Below are positions 61,093 through 61,943 of a stretch of DNA of 61,943 nucleotides, in pieces; position 1 is the stretch's first letter; the number at the start of each line of letters is the position of its first letter. Below the pieces are notes generated by a model that ran no database searches, was not told the DNA's origin, and saw nothing but the letters and a program-made list of their open reading frames with translations. Made by a program: the position numbers and the translations under genes. The stretch spans positions 1 to 61,943 of the forward strand of contig JAURZO010000049.1 in NCBI GenBank assembly GCA_030653405.1. The letters run 5' to 3'. The stretch comes from Zwartia sp. GTDB taxonomy: Bacteria; Pseudomonadota; Gammaproteobacteria; Burkholderiales; Burkholderiaceae_B.

Positions 61093-61883
61093 CAGAGCTC
61101 ATCCACGATTTCACTGGCTAGTCTGCGAAATAAACGCATACACCACAGACTGAGGAGTCCAGAGGCGAGGGTAATTGGCCACAGGCTATACCAGTCTGGC
61201 CACGTATTGCTGACCAAAATGTTTTGGTAGGCCGCCACGATGTGCGTCATAGGATTTAAATAGATGAGCCAGCGAATTCCTTCAGGAATAATCGTGATTG
61301 GATACACAATGGGTGTCAGCCAAAACCAAAACTGCACAAATATTCCAAAAAACTGACCAATGTCTCTAAAAAAGACATTCAAAATTCCGAGGCTCAAACC
61401 TAAGCTGGTTGCAAAGAGGACTTGGACGGCGAGCACTGGAAATAAGCCGATAAAGGACCACCCCGGAAAGTGGCCGGACAGAATTAAGAAAAGAGTAAAA
61501 AGTCCAAAGATAATGCCAAAATTTAACAGTGCACTGCCAACGACAATGATGGGCAAACACAGTCTGGGAAAGCTGAGCTTTTTAATGAGGTTTGCATTGT
61601 CGATGAATATTTGCAAGCATCGATTGGTGATCTCGGAAAAGAGCCCCCAGGTTAAAACACCAGCACACAGATAGATGCTATAGGCAAAGGTGGAGTCGAC
61701 ACCTGGCAGCTTGGCCCGCATGATTTGAGAAAAAATCACCGTGTAGACCGTGATCATCGCGAGTGGATTCAGAATATTCCACAGCGCACCCAACAGGGAG
61801 TTTCGGTATTTGGATTGAAATTCCCGAACGATGCTACCTACAATAAACGCTCGATAGCTGAAGAGGGCTCGGAGCATTTGCAT
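61092..61883 (-). CDS. wzm: ABC-type polysaccharide exporter permease
   Basis: This is a membrane permease of about 263 residues with six helices of the ABC2 type: the amphipathic start LFSYRAFIVGSIVREFQSKY, then LGALWNILNPLAMITVYTVIFSQI, the LCAGVLTWGLFSEI and NANLIKKLSFP segments and the FFRDIGQFF motif. It is the partner of the ATPase gene and exports lipid-linked polysaccharide. The start is uncertain: ATG 61883, ATG 61877 and a TTG at 61898 are possible and none has a good ribosome-binding site; the ATG at 61883 was taken. The cluster probably continues upstream beyond the right window edge. Confidence 0.93.
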   Translation of the reverse strand: MQMLRALFSYRAFIVGSIVREFQSKYRNSLLGALWNILNPLAMITVYTVIFSQIMRAKLPGVDSTFAYSIYLCAGVLTWGLFSEITNRCLQIFIDNANLIKKLSFPRLCLPIIVVGSALLNFGIIFGLFTLFLILSGHFPGWSFIGLFPVLAVQVLFATSLGLSLGILNVFFRDIGQFFGIFVQFWFWLTPIVYPITIIPEGIRWLIYLNPMTHIVAAYQNILVSNTWPDWYSLWPITLASGLLSLWCMRLFRRLASEIVDEL

Positions 61884-61943
61884 AGGAGGATGTGTCAAGC
61901 TTTGAAGTTAAGTCTTTCATTGTATTATCAAAAACGGTCTATG

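Noticed and set aside
1..61943. tRNA, rRNA, CRISPR arrays, transposases, integrases and riboswitches
   Set aside because: Looked for in all intergenic spaces; no tRNA-like cloverleaf, regularly spaced repeats, transposase or integrase motifs, or recognisable riboswitch element was seen.

Overview
The window looks like chromosomal DNA of a betaproteobacterium of the order Burkholderiales, most likely an Alcaligenaceae-type organism with moderate GC. The evidence is the combination of a Bug/TctC periplasmic receptor, the lptM-like/lysA pair divergent from cyaY, mrcA divergent from aroK-aroB-dgt, uvrA divergent from an MFS gene, and the fmdB-DUF502-aspS-endonuclease order. No rRNA, tRNA, CRISPR array, transposase or phage gene was seen. 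No gene-free stretch exceeds about 300 bases; the longest is about 250 bases, at 38685-38938.

Layout. (1) 1-14.1 kb is mostly conserved housekeeping: a cut-off EamA transporter, an acetylpolyamine-amidohydrolase-type deacetylase, lysA, an LptM-like lipoprotein, cyaY, PBP1a, aroK-aroB-dgt, a Cys-rich lipoprotein, uvrA and an MFS exporter. (2) 14.2-29.8 kb is accessory DNA sitting between the uvrA/MFS pair and ssb, which are close neighbours in many relatives. Its left half carries an OmpR-type regulator with a 5'-nucleotidase lipoprotein, a latex-clearing-protein-like (DUF2236) haem oxygenase, a 7TM-DISM sensor kinase, a beta-carbonic anhydrase with a doubly membrane-anchored TAXI receptor, a bestrophin-like (DUF4239) membrane protein and a beta-helix protein. 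Its right half is a catabolic operon (TauD/TfdA dioxygenase, Bug receptor, FMN 2-hydroxy-acid oxidase, type-B carboxylesterase) divergent from a LysR regulator. (3) 29.9-42.6 kb starts with ssb and its terminator. It continues with further catabolic genes: an atypical SDR, an IlvD/Edd dehydratase, an NDP-forming acyl-CoA synthetase, RidA, a flavoprotein, an IclR regulator, a GMC oxidoreductase and an amidase. A HepT/MntA toxin-antitoxin pair and msrC lie among them.

(4) 42.7-46.7 kb is a conserved fmdB-DUF502-aspS-endonuclease run. (5) 46.7-61.9 kb is a surface-polysaccharide region. It first holds an AT-rich flippase/cupin/GT2 cassette, followed by a ClsB-type cardiolipin synthase and an EamA transporter. 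Next comes a DPM1-like GT2 with a small membrane partner, then an MFS-ugd-uxs operon that would supply UDP-glucuronate and UDP-xylose. It ends with a GT4 glycosyltransferase and a wzm-wzt-methyltransferase operon typical of ABC-transporter-dependent O-antigen or capsule export. The cluster probably continues beyond the right edge.

The two most interesting candidates for something new are the carbonic anhydrase / double-anchored TAXI / bestrophin-like / beta-helix neighbourhood (20.1-23.8 kb), possibly an inorganic-carbon handling module, and the polyAMPylating HepT/MntA module with intact diagnostic motifs. All functional statements are based on motifs read by eye; no database search was possible.
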